A DNA stretch of 42,018 nt from Chloroflexota bacterium (GTDB taxonomy: Bacteria > Chloroflexota > Anaerolineae > UBA4142), in NCBI GenBank assembly GCA_016215025.1, contig JACRMI010000187.1:1-42018 (forward strand), in the 5' to 3' direction. Made by a program: the position numbers and the translations under genes. The notes beneath the pieces were generated by a model. That model was given only the letters and a program-made list of their open reading frames with translations. It did no database searches and was not told where the DNA came from. Positions within the stretch are counted from its first letter, which is position 1. Every line of letters starts with the position of its first letter. Below, one piece after another: positions 22,749-30,803 of this stretch.

Positions 22749-24802
22749 AAAGCAATAATCACGTTTCCCCACACATCGACTTTGGCAGTCGCGCCCGGAA
22801 TCACGACCGTGCTTGAAATGATTTCTTCGATCATGCACGGACCTTTGACGAGATTCCCAGGTTGCAACAAGTCGCGCTCGTACACCGAGACGTTGACATA
22901 GCCGCGTCCTGCAAAATAGACTGGGCGCTTGCCTTTCAATGCCGCGCGTGGCGATGCGTCCCCCCGTTTGCGCTTTGGCAATTTCACATCCGGCACTCGA
23001 CCCTTGGCGACCAGCCGTACGTTGATGACATCGATGGGTTCAGTGGCGGAGGAATATTCGTACACTTTTTGATGCAATGCGTGGAAACGTGCGACCGTTG
23101 CATCGACATCCTTGCGCGATAATTTTCTGTTACGCGTGACGGGCACATTCAATTCGTACGCTTGCCCCGCATACCGCAAGTCCGCCGTCCACTCGACCTC
23201 GATTTCGCTTTCGGCGATTTTTTCTTCGCGCAATTGCGCGTGCGCTTTGGCTTCCATCGCCGCATACGCTTGCGCGAGTTCGCCGGCATCCACCAACGCG
23301 GCTGGCTTGGCAATCGTCTGCACGTAATCATGGCGGATATCGCTTGTGACCAAACCAAACGCCGACAGCGCGCCGGGGTAAAGCGGAATCACCACTTTTC
23401 TCATTCCGATTTCTTTCGCGAGTTCGCAAGCGTGCAGTGGTCCCGCGCCGCCAAATGCGACGAGCGTAAACTCGCGCGGGTCGAATCCTTTTTCGATGGA
23501 GCTGCCCGCCATGCCCTTGACCATGTTGGCGTTGACCACGCGAATCATTCCGTACGCGGCATCTTCGACCGACATTTTCAATGGACGCGCGATATATTTT
23601 TCGATTGCGGCCCGCGCTTTGTCGGGATACAATTTCATTTCGCCGCCGAGAAAATAATCGGGGTTCAACCGACCCAGGACAAGGTTCGCATCGGTGACGA
23701 CAGGTAATTCGCCGCCGAGTCCATAACATGCGGGACCTGGGTCAGCCGCCGCCGATTGAGGTCCCATGTTGAGCGCGCCGCCTTTATCGATCCAGGCGAT
23801 GCTGCCGCCACCCGCGCCAATCGCGTGAACATCGACCGCAGGAATCTTGACAGGATAGCCCTCAAATTTTCCTTCGGATGAAACGCGCGGGACGCCATCG
23901 ATAATCAAGCCAATGTCGAAACTGGTGCCGCCCATGTCCACCGTCATCAATTGTTTGTCGCCCAGCAATTTGCCGATGAATGCACCCGCGACTGCGCCAC
24001 CCGCCGGACCCGAATTGACGATGTTGACTGCATGATCGCGCGCAGTCTCCGCCGACATTGCGCCGCCGCTCGCCTGCATGATACGGACTTCGACGGTGCC
24101 ATATTTTTCGTTGAGCATCGCGGTCAGATTGCGAATATAGCGTTCGACAATTGGCTGCAAGTACGCATTGATAACCGTCGTCGAAGTGCGTTCGAACTCG
24201 CGGAACTCTGGACAAATCTCGGACGAGATCGAAACAAATGCTTCGGGATAGATTTCGCGACAAATTTCCTTGACGCGTTGTTCATGCTTTGGATTGAGAA
24301 ACGAAAAGAGCAAACAGACTGCAATGGTCGATACGCCCTGTGCCTTCAAATATTTGGCGGCTTGTACAACCGATGCTTCGTCCAGTGGACAAACGATTTC
24401 GCCATGCGCACCCACACGCTCGGTCACTTCGGCGCGCAGGTAGCGCGGCACAAGCGGCTCGGGTGTATCGACGGTCAAATCGTACAGCCCTTCATCGGGT
24501 CGTTCGATGCGCGCGATTTCGAGCACATCGCGGAAACCAGCGGTCGTCACAAGCCCAGTCATTGCACCTTTGCGTTCGATCAGCGCGTTCGTACCAATCG
24601 TCGTGCCATGCCCATGCACCATGTAATCTAAATCGGCCATGGTTGCGTTCGCCATGCGCAACATTTTTTCGATGCCGTTGAGCACACCTTGCGCGGGATT
24701 TTTGGGAATCGTCAGCGTTTTGGTGTAATGAATTTTCTTCCTTTGGTCGTCAATCAAGACAATGTCAGTAAATGTCCCGCCTACGTCAATACCAATCCGC
24801 AT
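22745..24802 (-). CDS. hyuA: Hydantoinase A/oxoprolinase-family ATPase (HyuA)
   Basis: A 685-residue ASKHA-fold ATPase subunit. The N-terminus MRIGIDVGGTFTDIVLID is the phosphate-binding hairpin. Later family segments are HGTTIGTNALIERKGA, MQASGGAMSAETA, GPAGGAVAGAF, VDMGGTSFDIGLI and VAFGGAGPLHACELA. It energises ring opening or carboxylation together with HyuB. The start at 24802 has GGAGG 4 bases upstream. The stop lies in the 22722-22748 palindrome. The upstream gap to the membrane-protein gene is a heptamer array. The true substrate could be a hydantoin, 5-oxoproline or a related lactam. Confidence 0.94.
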   Translation of the reverse strand: MRIGIDVGGTFTDIVLIDDQRKKIHYTKTLTIPKNPAQGVLNGIEKMLRMANATMADLDYMVHGHGTTIGTNALIERKGAMTGLVTTAGFRDVLEIARIERPDEGLYDLTVDTPEPLVPRYLRAEVTERVGAHGEIVCPLDEASVVQAAKYLKAQGVSTIAVCLLFSFLNPKHEQRVKEICREIYPEAFVSISSEICPEFREFERTSTTVINAYLQPIVERYIRNLTAMLNEKYGTVEVRIMQASGGAMSAETARDHAVNIVNSGPAGGAVAGAFIGKLLGDKQLMTVDMGGTSFDIGLIIDGVPRVSSEGKFEGYPVKIPAVDVHAIGAGGGSIAWIDKGGALNMGPQSAAADPGPACYGLGGELPVVTDANLVLGRLNPDYFLGGEMKLYPDKARAAIEKYIARPLKMSVEDAAYGMIRVVNANMVKGMAGSSIEKGFDPREFTLVAFGGAGPLHACELAKEIGMRKVVIPLYPGALSAFGLVTSDIRHDYVQTIAKPAALVDAGELAQAYAAMEAKAHAQLREEKIAESEIEVEWTADLRYAGQAYELNVPVTRNRKLSRKDVDATVARFHALHQKVYEYSSATEPIDVINVRLVAKGRVPDVKLPKRKRGDASPRAALKGKRPVYFAGRGYVNVSVYERDLLQPGNLVKGPCMIEEIISSTVVIPGATAKVDVWGNVIIAL

Positions 24803-24812
24803 GTATCCTCCA

Positions 24813-24847
24813 GTCATCAGTATTCAGTGAACCGTAATCAGTTCAGA
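24813..24847. repeat. Heptamer array (5 units) at the hyuA/membrane-gene boundary
   Basis: Five consecutive 7-base units, each beginning GT: GTCATCA, GTATTCA, GTGAACC, GTAATCA, GTTCAGA. The TGA stop of the upstream membrane-protein gene (24843-24845 on the plus map) lies in the last unit. Confidence 0.7.
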
Positions 24848-26144
24848 CGCTCATTGGATTTCGTTGCAGCAAAAACGATGACGCCAAGAATGCCAAGCCA
24901 ATTGCGAAATGGATCGCTGCTTCGATTCCCAGCCAACTTGCATAACCCCGCGCGATAGATTGTGCGATTTGGCGAAATGTGTCGGTCAGATTGGGTGTGA
25001 ATCCCATCATGGTCAAACGTTGCGTGGAAACAAGATTGGTCGTGAATGAATCAAATCCGAGTAGAATCAAAAGAGACAGACCGGCTGCAATTGTTCCCAC
25101 GATGAGCAGTGGAATGCCCCACCATCGGAGCAGTCCCTGCAACGAACGCACGGCAAGGAGAGTCATTAGCAAAAAGAAAACCAAGGGCAAAACCATCATA
25201 AATCGAAGTGCCAGTCGCACACGGGAGATTGCCGTCCGGGGATCATTTCCCAGCAGCGAGTCGTCCGATGCCGAGTCTGCAATTGTCTCGTTCGAGACGA
25301 GCGTCGTTTCGTCTGGCCAGCTTGCCACAAGCTCGCCAATGGCTTGCTGCAATTCTGTTTTCCGCGAAGCGAAATATCCATCAGGTGGACGACATATGAT
25401 TTTACCCAGACCACCGCGCAAGTTTTCCATTTGTGCCAACTGACTCGCGGAGCAGGGTGGTTGCGCGGCGAGGATTCGCATGAGAATCGCAGGACCTGCA
25501 TCGCCGGCGAGACGCGTCTTCAAATCGACGAGAGAAAATTTGACGGCATCGGTCTTGCCGTCGAGATAGGCAAAAAGCTGGGTGATAACGTTTTCGACTT
25601 GCGATTGCAACCAAGTAGCGGGCAACAACGTCGCAATGATCATTTCCCAATCGGAGCGGTCGAGCAGCCAAACGAATAACGGTGGTCCACTCGCCTCCGA
25701 ATTTGCTAAAATGGGAATTCGTTTCACGCACGGCTTGATTCGTTGCAGTTCAGCATTCTTGGGTTGGCGCTCCGCTGCCGCAAGCGCACGATACGTTTCG
25801 TCGCCGAGCGATGCCTTGAGGCACGCTTGCATCCCCACCGACGACGAAGCAAACACAAAGTACAGCGGATGTTCCGTCGGCGATACTTGCTCTTCGAGTT
25901 GGCACGACTCTTGTTGCGGATTTTCGGCGCATGGATTCATCATGCCTTGGTCGAGCATTTCACCCGCAAGGGACGGTAGGTGTTCGTAGATTTTCGCGTC
26001 GACGAGCGCCTGTTTGTAAAGGTCCGGGTGCCCAAGCTGCCAATCCACGTTGAAGAGCAGCAACGCTAACACGGCGAATACGACGAACGAGATTGCGCAG
26101 AACACCGCCCCTAGCCGAGCAAAACAACCAAGTACCTCGCGCAT
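24843..26144 (-). CDS. Integral membrane protein of unknown function
   Basis: A 433-residue protein I do not recognise. One N-terminal membrane segment (about 8-32) is followed by a roughly 280-residue extracytoplasmic region rich in paired Cys (for example NPCAENPQQESCQ, then QACLKA and KPCVKR), which may form disulfides. Three more membrane segments follow (about 315-338, 345-368, 408-428). The gene begins 24 bases after the mutase large-subunit gene and precedes hyuA, so it is probably co-transcribed with them. It could be an envelope accessory protein. The start at 26144 is the first ATG and gives a plausible signal-anchor, with only a weak ribosome site. Confidence 0.7.
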   Translation of the reverse strand: MREVLGCFARLGAVFCAISFVVFAVLALLLFNVDWQLGHPDLYKQALVDAKIYEHLPSLAGEMLDQGMMNPCAENPQQESCQLEEQVSPTEHPLYFVFASSSVGMQACLKASLGDETYRALAAAERQPKNAELQRIKPCVKRIPILANSEASGPPLFVWLLDRSDWEMIIATLLPATWLQSQVENVITQLFAYLDGKTDAVKFSLVDLKTRLAGDAGPAILMRILAAQPPCSASQLAQMENLRGGLGKIICRPPDGYFASRKTELQQAIGELVASWPDETTLVSNETIADSASDDSLLGNDPRTAISRVRLALRFMMVLPLVFFLLMTLLAVRSLQGLLRWWGIPLLIVGTIAAGLSLLILLGFDSFTTNLVSTQRLTMMGFTPNLTDTFRQIAQSIARGYASWLGIEAAIHFAIGLAFLASSFLLQRNPMSV

Positions 26145-26168
26145 TTCTACCGCACTTTCTTTAAGGCA

Positions 26169-27779
26169 TCACCACCGCACCGGCTCTTTAAATTCGCCAA
26201 ACCCTTGCTTCAACACGTTCGTAATCTCGCCGACCGTCGCGTACGATTTCACGGCTTGAAGCATTGCAGGCATAATATTCACACCCGACTGTGCGTCATC
26301 GCGTACGCGTTGCAACCCAGCTTGTACAGCATTCCCATCGCGCTCGGCTTTGACTTGCGCGAGACGGCGCAATTGTTCTTCGGTCGCTTCTGGTTTGTAT
26401 TCGTGCAGCTCAACGTCCTGGGAAGATTTTTCACCTTCGGTGCGATACTTGTTCACGCCGACTTTGACGATCTCGCCACTGGCAATTTTCTGCTCGTACA
26501 AAAATGCCTGATGCGCGACCTCGGCTTGCACGCGACCTTCGCTCACCGCTTGAACAATGCCGCCCATCTCGCCATCGACGCGTTTCATCTCGGCGACGAT
26601 GCGCTGCTCCATTTCGTTCGTCAGCCACTCGACATAGTACGATCCGGCGAGTGGATCCGCAGTGTCGGTCAAGCCCATTTCGTCGGCGAGGATTTGCATC
26701 GTGCGCAGTGAAATCAGCGCCGCTTTTTGCGACGGAATTGTATAGGCTTCATCGTACGAGCAGAGCGCCATCGTTTGCGTACCACTGAGCGCAGAAATGA
26801 GCGCATAGTACGCGCCACGCACGATGTTGTTTTCCGGTTCTTCGATCGTCAGCCCGCCGCCGCCACCGCCCGCGATCATTTTCATTTGCATCGTGTCGGG
26901 ATTTTTCGCGCCGAACTCGTCGCACATTAATTTTGCCCACAAGCGTCGTGCCGCGCGGAACTTGGCCACTTGCTCGAACAGATTTCCAAAGATGTCGAGA
27001 TTGAACGATAATCGGCCGGCAAAGTCGTCTACGTTCAATCCACGCGCGACGACCCGGCGAATATATTCGCGGGCGATAGAGAACGCGTACGCGATTTCCT
27101 GTACGGGCGTCGCGCCCGATTCGCGAATGTGATAACCGCACACCGAAACGGGATAATATTTCGGCGCACTGCGCGCGCAAAATTCCATCGTGTCGGCAAT
27201 CATGCGAATCGCTGGCTCGACGGGGAAAATCCATGCGCCGCGCCCAATGTATTCTTTGAGAATATCGTTTTGCGTTGTCCCACGAACTTCGGTGAGCGGC
27301 ACGCCTTGCTTTTCCGCAACCGCGAGATACATCGCGAGAAGGATCGGCGTGGTTGCATTGATCGTAAGCGACACGCTAACCTTGTCGATGGGAATGCCGT
27401 CGAACGCAACTTGCATGTCGCGCAATGAATCGATTGCCATGCCGACGCGCCCAACTTCGCCTTCGGCGCGCGCATCATCCGAATCGAGACCCATTTGCGT
27501 TGGCAAGTCGAACGCGACGTTGAGCGCGTTTTGTCCATGCTCGATGAGAAACTTGAATCGACCGTTGGTATCTTGCGGTGTGCCAAAGCCCGCGTATTGG
27601 CGCATCGTCCACGGACGCGAGCGGTACATCAGTGGATGGATGCCGCGCGTGAAGGGAAACTCGCCTGGCTTGCCGATTTCTGACGGATCGACGCTGGCAA
27701 TATCTTCGGGTCCGTACACCGGCTTGACGGGAATACCCGATTCGAGAATCACTGGTCGTGTTTTCGCTTTATCTGCCAT
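26169..27779 (-). CDS. Methylmalonyl-CoA mutase-type large (catalytic) subunit
   Basis: A 536-residue TIM-barrel subunit of an adenosylcobalamin-dependent acyl-CoA mutase whose B12 domain is encoded separately by the preceding gene. RPWTMRQYAGFGTPQDTN gives R55 and Y62. R180 in KEYIGRGAW and H217 in CGYHIRESG align with Arg207 and His244 of Propionibacterium methylmalonyl-CoA mutase, and Y62 with Tyr89. Keeping both Tyr and Arg favours a carboxylated acyl-CoA such as methylmalonyl-CoA/succinyl-CoA over isobutyryl- or 2-hydroxyisobutyryl-CoA, where these residues change. The ATG lies 11 bases inside the B12-subunit gene. A longer-chain alkylsuccinyl- or alkylmalonyl-CoA substrate remains possible, given the beta-oxidation-type neighbours. 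Confidence 0.9.
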   Translation of the reverse strand: MADKAKTRPVILESGIPVKPVYGPEDIASVDPSEIGKPGEFPFTRGIHPLMYRSRPWTMRQYAGFGTPQDTNGRFKFLIEHGQNALNVAFDLPTQMGLDSDDARAEGEVGRVGMAIDSLRDMQVAFDGIPIDKVSVSLTINATTPILLAMYLAVAEKQGVPLTEVRGTTQNDILKEYIGRGAWIFPVEPAIRMIADTMEFCARSAPKYYPVSVCGYHIRESGATPVQEIAYAFSIAREYIRRVVARGLNVDDFAGRLSFNLDIFGNLFEQVAKFRAARRLWAKLMCDEFGAKNPDTMQMKMIAGGGGGGLTIEEPENNIVRGAYYALISALSGTQTMALCSYDEAYTIPSQKAALISLRTMQILADEMGLTDTADPLAGSYYVEWLTNEMEQRIVAEMKRVDGEMGGIVQAVSEGRVQAEVAHQAFLYEQKIASGEIVKVGVNKYRTEGEKSSQDVELHEYKPEATEEQLRRLAQVKAERDGNAVQAGLQRVRDDAQSGVNIMPAMLQAVKSYATVGEITNVLKQGFGEFKEPVRW

Positions 27780-28182
27780 GGGGCTGCCTCTCTACAATTT
27801 CGCGCACGCCTTGTGCAATTTCCTTCAAATCTGAACTTGTCGCGAACACACCTGCGATTCCGAGCGCGCGCAGTTGGTCATGATCGCGTTGCGGAATATT
27901 TCCGCCGACGATGACGGGTGTATCGCAGCCTGCCTCTTTCAGCTTTGCCAGCATCTTTTCCGAAATTGGCAGATGCGCGCCAGATAAAATGGATAATCCG
28001 ACCACGTCCACATCTTCTTGAATTGCCGCATCGACAATTTCATCGACCGTGCGATGTAAGCCGGTGTAAATCACTTCCATGCCCGCGTCGCGCAAAGCGA
28101 GCGCCACAACTTTGGCTCCGCGATCATGTCCATCCAAGCCAGGTTTTGCAATCAGCACGCGGATAGGTTTTTGTTCTGTCAT
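27769..28182 (-). CDS. B12-binding small subunit of an acyl-CoA mutase
   Basis: A 137-residue Rossmann-type cobalamin-binding protein. The DxHxxG motif is D17-G-H19-D-R-G22, with H19 as the axial ligand. Further B12-domain signatures are VGLSILSGAHL and VIVGGNIPQRD. It would pair with the large subunit encoded just downstream, which overlaps it by 11 bases, to form the two-part mutase common in archaea, actinobacteria and Chloroflexota. GAGG stands just before the ATG. Confidence 0.93.
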   Translation of the reverse strand: MTEQKPIRVLIAKPGLDGHDRGAKVVALALRDAGMEVIYTGLHRTVDEIVDAAIQEDVDVVGLSILSGAHLPISEKMLAKLKEAGCDTPVIVGGNIPQRDHDQLRALGIAGVFATSSDLKEIAQGVREIVERQPHGR

Positions 28183-28198
28183 GCTACCTCGTTTGGAA

Positions 28199-28271
28199 GT
28201 TGGAAATTAGAAATTGGAAATTGGAAAAAACCCTTGTCCAACCTCTAACTACCAATTTCCAATTTCTAGAC
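28199..28271. repeat. Inverted pair of heptamer arrays between the SDR and B12-subunit genes
   Basis: Left array 28199-28226 has four units of the type ATTGGAA. Right array 28237-28271 has five units of the complementary type TCCAATT. The two can fold into a long hairpin. The TAG of the SDR gene (28266-28268) lies in the last right-hand unit. Confidence 0.75.
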
Positions 28272-29042
28272 TCCCAAAGTGTTTCCACCATCGACGAAAA
28301 TACATTGACCGGTAATGTAGCTTGCCTCGTTGCTCACGAGGAACAAGTGCACATTCGCGATTTCTTCCGGTTCGGCGAATCGTTTGAGCGGAATTTTCTC
28401 GCTCAACTTTGCTACCAATTCGGCAGGAATCGTCGACGTCATCGGCGTTTTCGTCGCACCGGGCGCAACGCAATTCACGTTGACATTGAAGCGCGCAAAC
28501 TCGAGCGCGAGCGTGCGGGTTAATCCGACGATGCCCGCTTTCGATGCGGCGTAATTGGCTTGGCCCATGTTTCCGCGAATACCAAACGATGCCGTGAGAC
28601 TCATCTTGCCCGATTTCTGTTCGACCATCGGCAGCGCGGCAGCTTGGCAGCACAACCAGGTTCCTTTGAGGTTCACATTCAACACGGCGTCCCACTGATC
28701 GTCGGACATTTTCTTGATCTCGCCTTCTTTGGTTTTGCGAATTGTGAATGCATCGCGCGTGATGCCCGCATTCGCCACGAGAATGTCCAATCGACCAAAT
28801 TGTTTCAATACCGCATCGACCATCGCTTCGACGTCGGAACGCGACGCGACGTTTGCGGCTAGCGCGATAGCGGCACCACCCGCCGCTTGGACTTCATCGA
28901 CAACTTTACATGCCGCTTCTTGTTGACTTACAACATCCGCAATCGCTACCTTCGCGCCTTCGCTTGCCAACTTGAGCACCGTCGCTCGACCGATGCCGCT
29001 CGCACCACCGGTGACAATCGCAATTTTGTTTTCGAGTCTCAT
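28266..29042 (-). CDS. SDR-family 3-oxoacyl-(ACP/CoA) reductase or 3-hydroxyacyl-CoA dehydrogenase
   Basis: A 258-residue short-chain dehydrogenase. It has the NAD(P)-binding TGGASGIG (11-18), NAG at 91-93, and the active-site Y164 and K168 in QANYAASKAG. The segment before them reads SLTASFGIRGN. The usual catalytic Ser position, 13 residues before the Tyr, is Ala, with S152 one place later, suggesting a one-residue gap relative to relatives with TASASG. The start at 29042 has AAGGAGG 5 bases upstream and overlaps the MaoC stop by ATGA. Beside MaoC and acyl-CoA dehydrogenase genes it probably oxidises a 3-hydroxyacyl-CoA; a FabG-like reductive role cannot be excluded. Confidence 0.9.
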   Translation of the reverse strand: MRLENKIAIVTGGASGIGRATVLKLASEGAKVAIADVVSQQEAACKVVDEVQAAGGAAIALAANVASRSDVEAMVDAVLKQFGRLDILVANAGITRDAFTIRKTKEGEIKKMSDDQWDAVLNVNLKGTWLCCQAAALPMVEQKSGKMSLTASFGIRGNMGQANYAASKAGIVGLTRTLALEFARFNVNVNCVAPGATKTPMTSTIPAELVAKLSEKIPLKRFAEPEEIANVHLFLVSNEASYITGQCIFVDGGNTLGV

Positions 29043-29497
29043 GCTGACCTCCTTGCCATCAAACAGACCCACTGTCCTTCGATTACATTTTTGCCGTGCT
29101 GATTGATTACGTACGCATCAAATGTGACGACGCCGCGATCAGGCTTGGACGATTCTTTTTTCTCGGCGACCTTCAATTCCAAATGAATCGTATCACCGAA
29201 TTTTACTGCGCCAACATACTTGATCGTTTGCTGCATCAACGCAATCGTCGTTCCTTCAAAGATACCGAGTTGATTCGCTTGCCCCGTCGCAATGGCTAAA
29301 CCCAGGACGCCATGCGCGATGCGCGATCCAAACGGCGTCGTCTTGCCAAATTCTTCGTCGGTGTGCAGCGGATTGTAATCGCCCGACACGCCTGCAAAAT
29401 TTACCGTGTCCGCCTCCGTGACGGTACGTGACTGGCACACAAACACATCGCCAATGTTAAACTGATCGAATGTCAATCCTCTTGGTTTGTAAGGCAT
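29039..29497 (-). CDS. MaoC-family enoyl-CoA hydratase
   Basis: A 152-residue single hot-dog domain. The hydratase-2 motif GDYNPLHTDEEF holds the catalytic pair D40 and H45. It would add water to a 2-enoyl-CoA, usually giving the R-hydroxyacyl product, as expected between an acyl-CoA dehydrogenase and an SDR dehydrogenase. Two ATGs are adjacent; the second (29497) is preferred because GGAGG is then 5 bases away rather than 2. It overlaps the SDR start by ATGA. An 88-base gap without a gene separates it from the acyl-CoA dehydrogenase gene; this holds a small AGTTCC/GGAACT inverted repeat. Confidence 0.93.
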   Translation of the reverse strand: MPYKPRGLTFDQFNIGDVFVCQSRTVTEADTVNFAGVSGDYNPLHTDEEFGKTTPFGSRIAHGVLGLAIATGQANQLGIFEGTTIALMQQTIKYVGAVKFGDTIHLELKVAEKKESSKPDRGVVTFDAYVINQHGKNVIEGQWVCLMARRSA

Positions 29498-29585
29498 CAT
29501 GTCCTCCTTGACGCTAAAATTTCTAGTTCTTTTTTTCCTTCAGTTCCTTGCGAGGGAACTCGGGATTATGCTGGAACTGTGGAAA

Positions 29586-30734
29586 CTACATTCCGATTTC
29601 TTTCGCTATGATGTTTCGCAATATTTCCGATGTCCCGCCGCCGTAAAGCAGGAAGCGTCCATCGCGGAACAAGCGCTGCGGCGTCATTTCCATCGCCATG
29701 CCATATGCGCCGAAAATGCGCGTCGCTTCGTCGGCGGCTTTCACACCCGCTTCCGTCGCATACAGCTTGGCAATCGCGGCTTCTTTGTTGCACGGCAATT
29801 TCTGATCGATGCGCCATGCGCCGTAATACACCATCAGGCGCGCCAACTCGATTTCGGTTTCGATGTCGGCGAGTTTGTGCTGAATCGCTTGAAAGTCGCC
29901 GATCTTTCTGCCGAACGCCATGCGCTGCTGCGTATACTTGATCGATTCATCTCGCGCGGCGCGTGCCAATCCTAATCCAAGCGCGCCCGTCATCACGCGA
30001 ATCTCGTTCAGCATCTCGCGGAGCGCGGCGAATCCAAAACCTTCCTTGCCGCCGAATAAATTTTCTTTCGGCACGCGCACCTGCCTTAATGTGATCTCGC
30101 TTGTCTCCGATGCAACGACGCCAACCTTGCTAATTTTCTTGCCGACCGACAAACCGGGCGTTCCCTTTTCGACCAGGAACATATCGATGCCTTTGAACCC
30201 AGCTTTCGGATCGGGATTGGTTTTGGCGGCGACGGTGAAGAAATCTGCGCGCGTTGCTGATGTAATCCACGTCTTGTTTCCATCGATAACATAATCGTCG
30301 CCGTCGCGTATGGCGTTGGTGGTGATCGCTCCCAGGTCGCTGCCCGCACCAGGTTCGGTCATCGCAATCGTGCCGATCTTTTCGCCGCGAATCGCCGGCA
30401 CGAGCAATCGTTCGCGCTGTTCTTCGGTCCCGAATCGGTAGATAAAATTTGTGCCCATGAGACACTGCATCATTGCCGCGGCTGCCAGCGACATATAGCC
30501 GCGCGCCATCTCTTCGAGAAAAATCGCAAACATGATCGAATCGGCAGCCGCGCCGCCATACTGTTCCGGATAGCGCAGACCGAAATAACCCAACTCGCCC
30601 ATGCGGCGAAACAGATCGACGTTCCATTCACCGCGCGCTTCCATGTCCGGTACGCACGGCATTACTTCTTTTTCGACAAATTCCGCAACGGTGCGGCGGA
30701 AAATTTCATGTTGAGGAGAGAGTGCAAAATCCAT
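29586..30734 (-). CDS. Acyl-CoA dehydrogenase-family flavoprotein lacking the usual catalytic Glu
   Basis: A 382-residue FAD enzyme with all family landmarks: the FAD/substrate loop TIAMTEPGAGSDLGAI, DGNKTWITSATRAD, the helix with QQRMAFGRKIGDFQAIQHKLAD, and the C-terminal LLYGGGTSEILRNIIAKE. In typical members the position before GTSEI is the catalytic Glu (MCAD Glu376, YEGT). Here it is Gly366. The alternative Glu position of isovaleryl-CoA dehydrogenase, directly before the conserved Arg of helix G, is Ile (NEIRVM), with a Glu one residue earlier. It may therefore use a different base or act on a special substrate. The start at 30734 has GGAG 6 bases upstream. Confidence 0.92.
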   Translation of the reverse strand: MDFALSPQHEIFRRTVAEFVEKEVMPCVPDMEARGEWNVDLFRRMGELGYFGLRYPEQYGGAAADSIMFAIFLEEMARGYMSLAAAAMMQCLMGTNFIYRFGTEEQRERLLVPAIRGEKIGTIAMTEPGAGSDLGAITTNAIRDGDDYVIDGNKTWITSATRADFFTVAAKTNPDPKAGFKGIDMFLVEKGTPGLSVGKKISKVGVVASETSEITLRQVRVPKENLFGGKEGFGFAALREMLNEIRVMTGALGLGLARAARDESIKYTQQRMAFGRKIGDFQAIQHKLADIETEIELARLMVYYGAWRIDQKLPCNKEAAIAKLYATEAGVKAADEATRIFGAYGMAMEMTPQRLFRDGRFLLYGGGTSEILRNIIAKEIGM

Positions 30735-30744
30735 AAATGCTCCG

Positions 30745-30803
30745 CAAGTACTATTTACCAATTACTTTTGGAAAAGTGTAAATGGTAATTGGTAATTTCT
30801 AAA
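30745..30803. repeat. Inverted pair of heptamer arrays between the CoA-transferase and acyl-CoA dehydrogenase genes
   Basis: Left units CAAGTAC, TATTTAC, CAATTAC (30745-30765) and right units GTGTAAA, TGGTAAT, TGGTAAT, TTCTAAA (30776-30803) are complementary in type. The last unit contains the TAG stop (30799-30801) of the CoA-transferase gene. Confidence 0.7.

Noticed and set aside
29498..29585. Possible tandem array in the gap between the MaoC and acyl-CoA dehydrogenase genes
   Set aside because: GGAAC and TTCC words recur, but no single unit length of 7-10 bases stays in register, so it is not counted with the arrays.
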